This document shows, piece by piece, positions 11,064 to 26,198 of a stretch of 64,000 nucleotides of DNA. The notes beneath the pieces are model-generated. The model was not told the origin of the DNA and made no database searches. It was given only the letters and a program-made list of their open reading frames with translations. The stretch is taken from positions 1,488,001-1,552,000 of the forward strand of contig JAUFSD010000008.1 of assembly GCA_033030425.1 (NCBI GenBank), read 5' to 3'. The DNA is from Verpa conica. Its lineage: Eukaryota > Ascomycota > Pezizomycetes > Pezizales > Morchellaceae. Numbering within the stretch: the stretch's first letter is position 1; each line of letters opens with the position of its first letter. The translations under genes were made by a program, and so were the position numbers.

Positions 11064-14000
11064 GGTGCTTATGATAGAGATAAGACGTAGAAAGATTTAT
11101 AGACTCTTTTCTAGCTGTCAGTTTGAGGTTTCTAGATATAATTAGAGCTTTTCTATGCTATGTCTTTAGAAAGTTCATACTTAAGGTTGTTTGTATCACG
11201 GGGGTCCTTTAAAGCTTAGCAACCTGCTGGTGATGAGCAATATCTGCAGATATTGTCAAACGAATGAATCGACGCAGTAGATTCGAGGTTCCGTAACTAT
11301 CTAGAATTCCTTGGAAGTGTCGATATCAAGAAGCCCCTCTTTTGCGTGTACAGGCCAGAATCGATTCAGAAGAGGGGGTAGGCTCCCCACCAACGACGAC
11401 AACGGCGACGACGTCACTAGTCTATAGGTCACAGATCACCAACTTAATTCCTAACCCTTGATTGTTCCCCGCTCCATCTTCACAGTTCAGCATGTGGATA
11501 TTATGCAATATGCGTAAAAAAAAAAAAAGTTTTGTTTGCCACAGGGTATCCGCTTCTGAATCTTGCTACTTTCACTCGGCACTTCTCCCCAAGCACTCTA
11601 ATCGACAGCCTATCAAGGCATAGTAATGTATGCACGCCAAATCTTTTGATACCTATTATCATTTTGTTCTTTTCACGGCCTCTAACATTGATCGTCGCCC
11701 CTAACTCCTGTGGGTCAACCTGTCAACCTGTCAGCCCTGATTAGGTAATATTGTAGGTCGAGACAACCCAAGAGTATTTACATACATGTGGTATATACAG
11801 TAGGGTATGAGAAAAACATAAAATGCATATCTAATATTATAAGTCATCTTAAATGATTTCTAAGGGCTTAGAAACTTGAATCTTTGGGGAAAATTTAAAC
11901 CCCCAAGCATTGGCTTAACAATGGGCTTACAGGTTCCTGAGGAACTGCATGTAGGTTACAAAACCGCACCATGTTATACACGTGCCAAATATACATACAA
12001 CAGCAGATGAGAGTAGGGGAATTAGACTAGAGAAAGAATAAACTACATATATCACATTTCAATAAACCTAAAGCGCCCTGTCCTTAGAATACACAAGAAG
12101 AAAGGGCCTTGCGTAGTTCGGGCAAACACAGATCTTATATTACTCTTCTGATGAACATCTGATTTGTTTGTGCTACTTAATCCCCGAGTCCCCTAATAAG
12201 TACTTTGACCATCACATGCTTGCGCGCAATACTCATTGAATGATGATTTGTCGGACAAGAATATACTATGACATAACTAGGGGTCCTATTTTAATGTGAT
12301 ATAGTCTATTCTTTCTCTAGTTTGTCTCCTGGGAGTATAAAGTACTAGTAAATCCATTTCGAAAATTTCATTCAATGGTAAGTATAGGCCACGAGGTACC
12401 GCTAGAGCTCTCTAGAGCCCCCAATATACTTAAAACTACTAACTCATGCTATGGACGTGGTGAATATGCATGTCATTAACTATTGCTATTGACACCACTC
12501 CACTCTTACATGAATGGCAACCGCTCTCTCATAGGACTTCCATGACCAGTACATGTATACTTGTGCAATTAAATCTATTGCCGAGAAATATATGATTAGG
12601 TCTTGGTAATTCTCCGCCGCTAATGTAGCCCATTCGTGTTTAGAGGTTTTATAATCGTTGGGTACATGCATTTTTTTTAGACCTTCCGAAGTAACCCGAG
12701 TTTGTCCCCTAGAGTTATCAATAAGAACATACAGTAGTATAGTTACACGCATCTAGGGAGTCAACCGAGTCTCGAGCCCTACATTCTACAACACAGATAT
12801 TAACGAATTACCATCACCATTTATCTACAACAGAGATATCTTAGCCGAAAGACTCCATATATTACATGATCAACCAAAAAATCAACAAATCAACAAATCT
12901 ACACCGCCATCATATTTACGGTTAAATCATTGATTCGGTCTACAGCGCGATTATGATTAATTAATTCATTCATTGGATCTGCAGCGCGGAAATCACCTAT
13001 CCGAGTGATCTATCATGATTACTATTATAGCGGTGATAGAAGTCAAGTGATAGCAGTATAGCTATGAGAATAGCACTAAATATAAGAATGCTTTACCCGT
13101 TATCTTCAACAAGAACAAACCCATTTTTATCACCCGTACACTACTGAACGAGTGATATACTATGAAGTATGAAAACTTACAGGATGTATTCTGCTGGGCG
13201 AGCCCTCATTTTCTCTTCTGTGTTCTGATAAGAAATGATACCAATATTCTTGGGGATGATGCCCTTTATTATGGTAGAATCTAGGAAGTGGTAGATAAGG
13301 GACAAAGTATTCGGTGAATGGCTAAACCCTAAAGAGACGCTATACATATATATAGACACCAGCGAAAGTGCCACAGGCTAGATAATTAAGTGAAACTAAT
13401 AGTCCAAAGTAGCATTGGTCTTCGCATCAGGTACTCTTAAAAGATGCAATAAGCCACGTAATGTTATTGATAGTTCCGCTGAGGTCACAACGAAGATTAC
13501 CACTAGTTATGATAACTCAAATTAAAGCCATACTAACCTAGGTTAATTACCACCACTACCCGGGGGGGCTTACATTTTGTGATCACCTAAATCTAGTCAT
13601 ATATCGTAGAAGCTAGAGGAACAAATAGTGAGTGATAAAAATATACAGACGTAGCTGTAGTAAAGGCCTTAATTAGACCTAAAGTAATTGTACTCCACAT
13701 GCACTTTAAAGACTTCTACACCATTATTTTAAGGTTAATTCTCCACCGAGCCCATTGGTGATACCTCCCAATACATTAGATAGGCATTATCTCCAAAGAG
13801 GTATGAGTTTTGGTGCTGGGGATAACCAAAGATTTAAGGGGGCGCTTTAGGCTAAGCTTGCCATTAACTAAGGACCAACCTCAGTTGTTATCCCTACCAT
13901 TCAATTCTCTTTTAGGGAAAGAAGTGAACCGGTGCATAGAATGATCCCCGTACTAGCACATATATGTATAATACTATAATAACCATCGTCTATTGATGAT

Positions 14001-14600
14001 CAATAATTTTTCAGATACAGTGGATAGCTCTGTGCTCTTAATTTTTACTAATTCACGAAATTTCTTTCGTTTCCCCCTCCCATAAATATCCCATACAGTG
14101 TAAAGAGCTTGGCTGGCAAGAGCGTAGTTGTTAGGAAACGAAAAGGGTTGGAAAACGCGATCACGTGATGCCATTACACTACTGAGTAGCACGACTAAAT
14201 ACCTCAAGGGATAGCTCTAAAGTAACCTGATCACAATGCTGTAAAAAATCTACATTTTTCCCGACATCACCTTTTCTTAAATTTGCCAACTCCACACTCA
14301 CCAACACCAGGAAATCAACATGCTTCAAAAGAAGAAAAGAACTACCGGTATCATTGATATATCGCATAATATAAAAAGAAAAAAACCAAACCGTGAGGAA
14401 AAGATAATAACCTAGGTAATAAAACTCTGGACCCAAACAAGACCACAAAATAACCTCCACCCCCTAATTTGCCTTGCTCAGCCAAAATTCAAGTTTTCCC
14501 AAAAATAGAAATTGCACCGCCACTAATCAAGCCAGCCCAGCCCCGTTAATCTATTCTGACATCACTGTTGTTCAACCAACGCGGCATAATGTTACTCGAT
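11064..14600. other. Gene-poor TA-rich intergenic region; TPS2 promoter at left end
   Basis: No recognisable gene. The first 350 nt should hold the TPS2 promoter. The rest is TA-rich with only short chance frames. Two copies of the CGAGTGAT motif lie at 13002 and 13149. The A-rich run at about 11516-11528 is a simple homopolymer. Confidence 0.5.
11334..11377. promoter_or_regulatory. Candidate stress-response elements upstream of TPS2
   Basis: CCCCT at 11334-11338 and AGGGG at 11373-11377 match the yeast STRE pentamer bound by Msn2/4-type factors. They lie about 270-315 nt upstream of the TPS2 start codon. Yeast trehalose genes are known to be STRE-regulated, but a 5-mer is common by chance, so this is weak evidence. 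Confidence 0.3.
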
Positions 14601-15932
<1,332 letters not shown>

Positions 15933-17250
15933 TATTTCTTACTCTTCTCTTTCTCCCGTCTTGCGAAATAAGAATGATAAAAAGTGTTGATTGAGGAGGG
16001 GCAAGCACTTGGCTATGCTGTGATGAATACAATAACTTGCAAAGATCTAAGTTCAAGAAATGTCAGCATTCAATGCCTGATGCGTTGTCGAGCTAGCGGG
16101 AAAAAAAAGTGCCGATAGCAACTGAAGGTGCTTCAACCCCATTGAAAGATAACGAAACGGTGAAAGGGGGGTAATTACATGCTCCAATGCAGATCAAGAG
16201 AATACAAGTAATAAATGAGTGTTTCTTACAAAGAAAGCAAAGTGAATAGAGAATGTCTCTCTGGGAATTGAGATGATGGGAGTGAGCAAGCAAACTGGAG
16301 AAGGATAAAAGGGAGGAGGAGGAGAAAGAAAAAGAGAAAGAGGAATAGGAAGAAGGGGCACGCGGACAGTAAAGTAGTAATAGCAGTTTAAAGCAACAAT
16401 AGTGGAGGGGGAAAGCTGGATAGAGACTGGATGTCGGGAAGCGAAAAATAGCAGCAGAATGGGGGGGGGGGGGGTTGAGGCGCAGGGAAGGAGGGGTCGT
16501 TTACCGAGAGAAGGTCAAATGAGCCCCACACACGATGTCTCAAGGGCCCCACAAAAGTTGCAAGAACAATAACAACAGCACGAGAATAGATATAGATATA
16601 GCCCCAGCGGTAGAATATTCTATGCGTAAGGCAAAGTAGATCGTAGCAGATACTATACAGATGAGATGACGATGATACTATCCTGTTGGTGAGAGGCACT
16701 TGAGGCAGAGAGAGCTAGGCCTAGAGTCGAGTCTGACTGCTCGCCGGGGATGTCTTGTCGTCCTTTCTTTGTGGTATGTAAGGTTTAGCTCAAGCTGTGC
16801 GTGCTGCCTCCTTCTTTTGGAAACAAGAGTACGGCAGCCATCGGCTACTTGCTTGCCTTTGTGTCGAACCTTCGGATTAATAGGGAAGGGGCTTCGAGGA
16901 TACATGTAGGGTGGCAGAGAATCTACAGATGCGAGCCAATGTGTGGATCAGTTGCGGGAGGCGGTGGCGGCGGTGGTGGTGATGTCTACATGCCACTCTA
17001 TGCGAGAACCCGGTGACGGCGAAGCCTCTATGGACGCAGAGGCTTTCACTTCAATCTTCTCTCGCTCCTCAAAGGCCCCATCCCTATCCCTATCCCTCCT
17101 GTACTCTCGCCACAGTATGATGCTTCTAGCGCCCGGCCAAGAACGGCTAGCTAGCCAGGAACAACCACCGGAAGATAAGTAGATCTCTACCTGCTGGGAT
17201 TTGGGCGGCTAGATGCCAATTGAGAAATACATGTATAGTTCAAGCAGTAA
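15933..17250 (-). promoter_or_regulatory. Low-complexity promoter/leader of the MAP kinase gene
   Basis: The minus strand upstream of the kinase start is pyrimidine-rich, especially 16290-16480 (CTC and C runs), as is common in fungal promoters and long 5' leaders. A run of about 13 G at 16459-16474 on the plus strand is part of this. Several short open frames here have no family resemblance and could act as upstream ORFs if the leader extends this far. The transcription start cannot be fixed from sequence. Confidence 0.4.
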
Positions 17251-19150
17251 TTTGGAGAACTTCCTCTAAACTAAGAGACCTGAAGTACATAGATGAAACC
17301 GAGACACGGAAGTATCGTGAATCGTGCGACGTCTGGTGCGGTGGAAGGAGGGGTTAATTGCGAGGGTCCATTGCAACGAACAATAAGGAGATATCACTTG
17401 TCTGAGACTGCGAGACTTCACAACCGGGCCATCTATCGCTAACATAAGGCCCCTTTAAGACCTCTAATGGGCACTCAGTTCAGGATACGGCCGATGTATT
17501 TGCTCCTCCATCAGTGTCTAGATTAGCTACTTGGAGTTCCATCATCTTCCGAAGCGCCCGCCGCGATGCCGATCTCCGTGGTTGTTACGCGTTTCACTCT
17601 ACCCAGGTCTCTTTCCGACACATCACCCCTTTAAGCTTAATTCTAAAGACATGGCCCAACGAAACAAGATCGTTGTGGTTTCGTTTGTCAATCGCGTTGC
17701 ATAAAATAACGCAATAAGCGAGAGTGGCAAGCTACGAGATTGTCCAAGTGCAAAGGATTCAAATCTTGACATTAGCAACTACATGTAGTTTATCTTAAAA
17801 TCCCCCGATGAATCGATGGATTTCAGACAGCTTAGGGCTTCCAATGGTCTATGAGAACGTAAAGAATAATACCTACAGTATTAATGCAAAGCTTGAATAT
17901 CGAGTGACCTTACATGATCACATTGCGACCATATCACATCATATATTCAACTACAAATTACATGGTATACAGGACTAGGAATTATAAGCGGGTTGGAGAA
18001 ACTCGAGCAGTTATGTTTAATGCTGCTGAGCTAGGAGGGATGCGCCTCGAGCATACCTACCATCCGGTGAAGATTCTATAATAATGAGGGTATCGATACC
18101 AAGCTTAGCTAAAGAGACTGGGGGGGTTCATGTGCCTACAGGCATTTCGAGTTCCAGCGGCACTTTTGCGAACCAGCTGGAAAGTACCGGCTAACGCGCG
18201 GGAAATTACACCAATACGCGGTTCTCTCGCTTAGTCACATGCAAACAAAAAGAGCCGCAACATCAACCTCTCAACTTCAGTACACGGAATACAGTGTTTA
18301 GGCCACACAATAAATAGTCGCTCCTGGTGTTTTCTCCATGTAGGTCCTAGAAGTGGCATGACTTCGAGTAAAATTCCAGGTTCCAAAATACACATCGTTT
18401 ACGAACAAGCTTCTTGCTTCCGACTATTGTAAGTTAGCCTCTAGAGTCTCCTCAGAGTAATTTAATGTAGTAAAAGCTATTATTAGTAATATACTACGGC
18501 CAAAAATAAACAATAGAGCGATCTTGCTAGTATTGACAGGCCTAAACTCTATATTATGGTCCAGGTAATTGGCTAGAGAACAGGGTGTATCTCGGTGCAA
18601 GGGCCGGCATTCCTAGAAGAGGCGCTACGATTTGTAACCTTGCAGAATATTTAGGAATATAATGGTGTCTTGATTATGTGTTATAATGAGATATTTATGT
18701 GGTCACAAGATCTCACTCGAAACTACATACATCATGAAAATTTGCCCAAGACAAAAAATATAGGCAACTACTGCTCTTACAAAAGTCCAGCTCTTATAGA
18801 TATATTTGTGCAATTGTGTGTATAGTTGAGAATATATGTGAGATGTTAGCTGCGAAATAATATGTCGATCTAGGCACGTACCTGTTATGTGCATATATAA
18901 TTAGCGTTTGTTGAAGATAAAAGGCTACCAACCAGCCGAAGAACTTGACTATGTTACTAATAACTTTTCTGTTATACACAAGGACGGTCTAGGCACTAGC
19001 GGATTAGAAAATACTGGGGGCTTCCACCTTTTTTCTCAAGTAGCTATAGAAAGTGTAGTACATACGTACATACATGCCATCTGATTACATAGAATGAACC
19101 CAAAATCTTAATTAGAAGGTATCCCCTAGTAGTCACATTAAAGATGACTC
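17251..19150. other. Gene-poor intergenic region
   Basis: No recognisable gene. The sequence becomes increasingly TA-rich towards the right. Confidence 0.5.
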
Positions 19151-19157
19151 TTAGCTC

Positions 19158-19273
19158 TTTATATACTTCCCCCTTCCCCCCTTCCCCCATCTACCCATAA
19201 TAACCACGGGTTCCCTTTCTGATCTATCCTAACACAACTTAAACTTCTCAACCCAAAGAATTTACAACAAAAT
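19158..19273 (+). promoter_or_regulatory. Core promoter and leader of the orphan gene
   Basis: A TATATA box at 19159-19165 is followed directly by a CCCCCTT pyrimidine tract (19167-19200). An A- and C-rich leader then runs up to the start codon at 19274 (context AAAATATGCC). This layout is typical of an expressed fungal gene and supports the otherwise unrecognised coding region. Confidence 0.55.
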
Positions 19274-20308
19274 ATGCCACCAAAACCACATGAAAATAGA
19301 TCTCTTGTTATACTAAGGGTTAACTGTGGATTCTCAGAGCTAAATTTCAATAATCTGTGGGAGGACACTAAGAATGACTTGATGAAAGTTGAGAATCTTG
19401 TTGGTCTCAGGGGCTCCTCAAAAAGCGAGGGCCAATATGAACCCTGGCTAGACACCTATATGGATACTAGCGTCGGAATGAAATATTGGAGACCGGATGC
19501 TAAACAGATATGGGACTTTACAGAATCCACCGGTAGAGAATCGTGAGTTTTAACTCAAACCTTAGAATCAAGTATGGAGGTTGGATCAGTTACTAATAGT
19601 GAGATTTTAAGGGTTCGGGCTTTCTTACGCTCTTTTATAACATATGTTTCGGGTGGCATGAGAAATAAACCGAATGTCTGCAGTCATCTCAAATATCACG
19701 ATGAGCCATCTAGAGTTAGGGCAGATAAAGAAAACGATCTGCCTATAACCCCGGTAATCGAGTCGAGAGACCAGGAGTTTATCACTACAGAGAACTGTGT
19801 GGTTATTGACTCCCTTGATGAGACTAACCATCATACCAAGGATTACACCAACAATCATTCTGTTTCTACCGAGCCCAACCCTGTCAATTATACTCAGGAC
19901 TACGCTGAAGCTTACATCTTGGATGATATCCAGGAATACATAGAATCAGAGTCAATAGACCATGCAGAGTGGTATACCAGAGGCCACACTACCGATATCA
20001 TTGAACATTGTCCTGAGGACCTTCCTATCAATTTTCAGACAAGCAATTCAACTCCAGTGTGTATCGACCCTATTAATCTTCGGTCAAGTAATCCAACCCT
20101 AACGTGTATCAATCCTACCGATCTCTATATGAAGCTACCGATAGAGGACTTTCTTTTGACAGAGGAATGTGCGATTAAAGCAGAAAGTCTGTCATCGGTG
20201 GCCGATTCGTTCATAGATTTGGAAAACTATAAGCCTGAATGCTGGGACGCTGAGCTCGAGGATACTCTGCCATTTGATTTTCTCTACGACTATAGTAACT
20301 ACTGCTAG
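19274..20308 (+). CDS. Orphan two-exon protein, acidic, unknown function
   Basis: Exons 19274-19542 and 19600-20308 join across a 57-nt GT...AG intron (donor GTGAGT, acceptor CTAATAG) into a 325-residue protein. Without the splice the two frames would be separate ORFs; with it they are continuous. The N-terminal 110 residues contain Trp- and Tyr-rich stretches (WLDTYMDTS, MKYWRPDAKQIW) followed by a basic helix-like segment at the junction (EILRVRAFLRSF). The rest is acidic, low in hydrophobic clusters and probably disordered. It includes two copies of a 15-residue unit (SNSTPVCIDPINLRS and SNPTLTCINPTDLYM), encoded around 20042-20131. No signal peptide or membrane segment is evident. I do not recognise the family. 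A DNA-associated or regulatory protein would fit the basic segment plus acidic tail, but that is conjecture. Confidence 0.65.
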
Positions 20309-20937
20309 CTGAATTTCAGAGCTCATAGGAAGGAATGAGCTAGGCTAGCCTAGTAAAAGGTGATCACCTACGTCCAAAGCAGCGTTTTTCTTTAATTCCT
20401 CCACATACGAACTATTTTCACACACTTTGTTTATCATCACGAGCAAATACCTAGACCAGATTAGGCTATGCTAATTCAATTTTACGATAACCAAGATTGT
20501 ATGATATTTCTATGATTATTATGTACTAGTTTAGAGAAATCAATATACAAGTCACTTCCATTACTAGCTAAGGGGGTAAATACATCAATTTCAATACTAC
20601 CCACATAAACCTTCTATAGTAGAAATGCATGAAGCTATGCATTAGCTACTGAGGACTACCAACTGATGCTCTAAATCTACTTCCTTTATTTAAATCATTA
20701 AGCATGGCATGGCATTTCTTCAACCTAGGATAGTACGCACGTGGGGGGATAAGTAAAGATCTTGGTATTAGCAGCTAGGGGAGTCATCAGAGATCACTCG
20801 AGTGGCACCAACCTCCCAATATTAAAAGAGTACTTTTTTGAATAGGTGTCGTGCCTACTATTAGAGTTTCGTAGGTATATAGGGCTCTGGAGCTCCTAGT
20901 AGAGGATATAAAGTAGTCAAGTGGTTGATTCTATAAC

Positions 20938-21180
20938 TTCAACACCCGATGTTGGAGTATAGTAGATGCTGGGTATAGAGGGCCCACGCAGCTGATATGA
21001 TCCTCTATGGAATCTAGGTCTAATATACTCCGCTTCATGGATAAATCCATTGGAATCCCTATAATCTGAGGTCCTGTATATACCTGTCACCACCCATATA
21101 TACCTATAATACCTAATCTGTTAGGGAAGATTCTTCAAGTACCCTTCACATCTCAAACCTCTTTTCAGGGCGATCTATAT
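20938..21180 (+). mobile_element. Possible degraded LTR ends (copia-like)
   Basis: TTCAACA at 20938-20944 resembles an LTR 3' end, and TGTTGGAG at 20950-20957 resembles an LTR 5' start; they are separated by the 5 bp CCCGA. A TATAAA box lies upstream of the first (about 20906-20912). About 230 nt of LTR-like sequence with TATATA boxes follow the second. The right boundary of the second copy could not be placed and no matching 5-bp duplication was found there. This is a tentative call. Confidence 0.3.
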
Positions 21181-21390
21181 ATATATAGGTATAGCTGAAT
21201 AAATGAATTAATCATAAGTGCATAGAGTTCTAAGCTAGGCTAAAGTACTATATATAGGTATATATAGCTAGATAGATGATTGATTTAAATATGAAGTGCA
21301 CCGAGAGATTAGCGCCAATAAGAATAAGATGCCAGATAGGTGCTATTTAGATAGATATATATAGGTATATAGCGGCATATATTACTCATA
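21170..21390. repeat. Diverged tandem TA-rich repeat, about three copies
   Basis: Units centred on TATATATAGGTATA recur at about 21177, 21250 and 21355, a spacing of roughly 75-105 nt. The first two continue into related downstream text (GATAAATGAATTAAT-like, then AAGTGCA and a GAG). The copies are heavily diverged. Confidence 0.4.
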
Positions 21391-21642
21391 TTTCATACAA
21401 AGAAACTAGCTGAGGGGTGAAATATATACTAGAGGCGAGATTTATAGGGTAAAGAGTGGACCTTGGTCATTATAAGGCGCTAGACAAGATGAATGAGAAG
21501 GTTGGAAACGGCCGGAGGAGCTGTAGTATAGGAACTAACTTACTGCTCTCTATATATTAGACTTATAATAAATCCTTTTTCTTAAAAACGAATAGTTTAT
21601 ACCTACTAAGTATGTAGCAAATAGGTAACTATTCTAGTCAAA

Positions 21643-21668
21643 CGTAGAAACGTAGAAACGTAGAAACT
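21643..21668. repeat. Short tandem repeat, GTAGAAAC x3
   Basis: Three head-to-tail copies of an 8-nt unit (ACGTAGAA register). A simple local duplication. Confidence 0.7.
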
Positions 21669-24600
21669 ATATAAATATATAAACCCAGTACTCCTAACGT
21701 TTAATTTTGGCTAGCGTTACACTAGCTTTTTCCTATACCGAGAAATAATATTACATTACATGCACAACATATAACCCCTCATAGCTAGCTAGCTATATAT
21801 ATAGTAATATGGCCTTGATACCCTGTCACAAAACCACTAACAGGAGCACTAGAGCCAGTATACTGATTGAAGACATCTAGCTGTGGTATAAGTTATACCT
21901 TCACCGCTTATAATATTACCCTAAGTATCTTTACAATGGCAATAAGATTATGTGTGAGAATAATTAACTACTAGAAAAAACAGAAAGATTACGACGCTTC
22001 CCACTACTCGAAGTGGGAACTCAACACGTAAGTTATAAGGCATGATATAGGAAGATCATAACAAGTGATAGCTTATAATATATGAATCGACTCCACTGCA
22101 TATGCTCTTCGTTTGCGTAGACTCGATAAAGGCTAGTCTAGGGCCTTCGATGCTAGTACCCGGTATGATAGCGCCTTAGAACATAGGTCTCAATGGAATA
22201 ATCAATAGTATACAGGGCCCGGATCAGCTATGGTGGGGCCTAGGCCCCCCAATAACCACTCCACGAAATCCGGAATAGCTATGACACCACGCTAAAGACC
22301 CTGCTAAATGGTCTATAGTATTATGATAAATAATACAAAACAAGGAAGGGATGTAGAGTAGCATGTGGCGGCGTGCTAGTACCGGTCAAATGCAGATGTT
22401 GGTTGTATTGGATCTACCCTTAATAGAGTACGTACGTACGCTAAGATCGAAAAAACAAAAGTTTACGGGCAGGGCCCTAGCTAGGCCTGTGCATAGCCAA
22501 TGCTAATACCATACCAGGATCTCCGCCGAGACTCTTAGATTAAGACCAATCTCAAGTTCCACGTTTCTCGATCTTTTTTACCGTTTACTATAGTTCCACG
22601 ATCCCAAGCCCAGCGAGGATCCTATATTATATATATAAAGCCCTTTTTCTAGTAGACCCTCTATTAAGAATGTGGCCTTTGCGACCGCACAATAAAGCTC
22701 AAACAGGCAGGTTTAGCATGGAAGTTTGGTAGATTGAGTGGAACCCGCAGCTAGTCCGAGACTTTTCTGCAATAAATTCCTGTAATATTGGTTGTATGCG
22801 GACCCACCCGTACCCGTAGCGGAGCAGACGACCGGCCACTACTTATAGCCAGTTTCACTTCGCAATCACACAGACTCGGCGAGCTGGAAGCGCCAGCCCA
22901 ACGGTAATCACTCGCCTATCGGTGGAATAAACTGGTTATAGGCTCGATTTCATGCAGGGTATTTAAGCTACAGCCAGCTGCCTCATAAAATGAAACAGGC
23001 AGAAAACCATCGACCACCAAAACAGGCAACCCCAACGTCTTGAGTTCTTTGGGCGTTCTTTGTGTTTTCTAGATACTACCAAATAAATTATAAGACCAAT
23101 AATTTAGCCAATCAATCAGCTTCCCGTAAACTCTAGCTCTTCTAAAATACACCATAACTGGTATACCATGTTAAATAATACATACTACTCATGATAGAGT
23201 ATAGCCTACTATTCGTTTTTTTTGTTCCTGACCCGGCCCGGGTAACAACTCTTACACTCGGTATCCAACTAGCTTCCAGCAATATTTCCGGCCGCAAGTA
23301 CCGACATTTTGGGCTATGAACCTCTCTTATTTAAATTATATGCTGTATAGGCACTGAGACTTATTCTCACAGAACCGAAGAGGATAGATTGCTATTTTGC
23401 CAGACAAGATAGCCATAGCTAATAAAATAAATTCTCATTAACACATACACCTAGCATTCTATGACAAGTAATTATGTTTAAGCTATGTCGGGTGCTGATC
23501 AATCTGCACAGTTGGTAATACAGATCGAAAGCATGGCAAAAAAATAATTTAACTCACCTGATCCCACTGCATTAGAGATCCCGACTAATGATGTAGTATC
23601 ATTTTCCACCCACGTACAGTACGTTGCAAAACATTATTTGCACTTAATCATAAAAACCTCGGATGCACGGATTTAGAGCCACGAAGGTTTTATGTTTTAC
23701 TCAGACCTCCTCCCCAGCTCGAAAAACAGGACTAGGCCAGTATTACAGCTTATCCCCGGTCCCCGTGGGAAACAAGAATAGGCCTCTCAAAATGTCTCAT
23801 CCCAACTATCTTATGTTATTGTAGCACCCTTCCGCTAGCAACTCCTGAAAGCGTCATTCGATTCCTCAAAGTTTGATATGCAAACTATTACTTGAATTAT
23901 AATATCCCGATCTGCTGGCTATTGGTGAGGAATTCCCAGTCCCTTGATTAAAAAAGCTTGAGGCCATGCGTAATGTAAGGCTGTAGCTTGGAATCAGGGG
24001 TTTCGGTACGCAGGGGCATGTGGCAGTCATTGCTTAATCTGATTGATGATCTCATACATTCCTAGGTGGTACGGTCTTTTGATCGAGATTTAGGATCGAG
24101 GTCCCGGAAAGAACACTCAAATGTGCAACTCTGAGATCAGCCGCTGATGTATTATTTCAGCCACCACAAAAAAAACCAAGGTCAGACATGCGTATCGAGG
24201 CTTACCTAGGGTATTGCAGGATATATCTCGGAAGAGTTCAAGGAAAAAGACAATAACCAAAAGTTCCACTCGTCGGTGTTCCAGCCTAGCGGCTCCTACT
24301 CGTGACAGGCCAAAGCACCTGAATATGCCTTTCGCCGGGTTAGGTCATATATAGCGGACCAAGACCGTTACTACCAAATCAAATATCGCTACCAACAAAA
24401 AGCATTCTTAAACAAAAACGAGAATCGCCCGATCAAACACAACCCATTTGACAACGGTCCAATAAGAATATCGGACTAAGACCACGTTAATTATGATTAC
24501 CACTATTAAGTGGAGGGCCACCTCCGTGGTTTACCATAGATTAGTATTTGGTCTTACCCTGGTGGTGTCGCAAGGTAACAGGGCCAGGCGATATCGTAGA

Positions 24601-26198
24601 GAGATTTTTGGACTAGGGAGATTCAATGGGAGAAAATCGTGGCGGAACGCCCAAGACATTTGATTCTTATAACTAATGTGTAGGACACATTTACCGGTAC
24701 CCTACCTGTTCCACTACGATAGGAAATAAGTACCCGAAAGTACATACATGTCTCAGAGAGGGGGGGATATTCGTTAAAGACAATGGCCTCCAGTAAATAA
24801 AATACACCTCTTAATCGGTAATAGAATTGTGCTTTCGGGTATTTATTGCTTGTCACGGGCACTTGTGAAGTCTTTTTTTTTTTTTGCTTTTGACGCTTCT
24901 TTCGGCTCGCCGTAATAATAGGTCAAAGTTATAGGCTCGCCTCCAACTAGAGAGACAATGACGTGTGCCATCATGGGCAGTTCCTGGTCCATATCGAACT
25001 GGTGTCTAAGCCTCGGTACTGTCTGGCCCATAACTACTCTAACTGGGCCCAAGTCTCGGTACTGTCTTGCGCAGGAACCCTCGTGCCAGTAGGTGACAGG
25101 CGCGTGAGACTTTGGTGGCTGACACAGTACAACCACAAAAATATGGATAGGAATACCTTCCCGTACCAGTCTAAAGCACCCAAGAAGATTCATGATATAG
25201 AATCTAGTGAGGGCGCGCTAGATACGAAGCATGCATTTCGGGCATGGAATTTTCAAGTATCCATCCACATCATGGTCCCTGATTTATTTTCTGATTCATA
25301 TTATGGATTATATCTCCATTTTAGTTCCTGCCAAAAAAAAAAAGTCAATTAGAACCAGCCTAACCTTGAATACTTCAAGGTAATACAAGCGGCTATAAGC
25401 TCTATTCTGAGTTTCAGGTCCTCTAACCACTAACATAGTTATATTGATATTACTACCTAAGTATCCAGATAACCGTTACCACTCTGCCCTGGATCATAAA
25501 TGTAAACTTTCAAGTCCAGAAATAGCTCCCAGAAGCTTGGTGCGGACGCGGCTGTGGGGACGTCGATAAGAGACGCAATTAATATGTTTCTCCCGCAACG
25601 CGTCGGGTCTGATTTACTGATGCGGATGTTTCCTGGCTGCAAGTAGGCTGTTCTAGAGGCAAGGATCAGTACTTTATCGGTCATAGTTCGAAAATTTAGA
25701 CTTCTGCGGGGATCGCACCAATACTGTCCATTTATCTACTTCAAACTTTAGATTTTAATTGTTTACTAACCATTCCTCCAAAAACAAATGGTAGCTGGTA
25801 ATTATATGGGGCTATCGACACCACCATACAAATATTGAGCACTTGCAGAGGAACCAGATATTAGTTTCCAGTTGAAATGAAACTATGTCTACGACATTAT
25901 CTAGACATCTCGTGCACAAGCGTTCCGGGGATATTTCCCCCCATAATACTCACTTATACTTTGCATGGAGGTCCGTGGGAAACCATCGTTTAAACGAATA
26001 GACCTTATCAGGCTAGGTGAGGCGCACGACCAGAAGTATAAGCTTGGCGTAATTAAGGGTTGTGTGTGACTGAGACTACCCCCCGTTCACAGGTAAGCCC
26101 AGCTAGATCCCAAAATTCCGACCGCAAAGCTCGAGGACATGAAAAAAGGGGCCTGTCGCCATACGCTAGTACCGTGGGCTGAGTGGCTTCATGAGTCC

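Noticed and set aside
19274..20308. Orphan gene as a mating-type (HMG or alpha-box) gene
   Set aside because: The splice position near a Ser was suggestive, but neither the HMG-box nor the alpha-box signature residues can be found in the translation.
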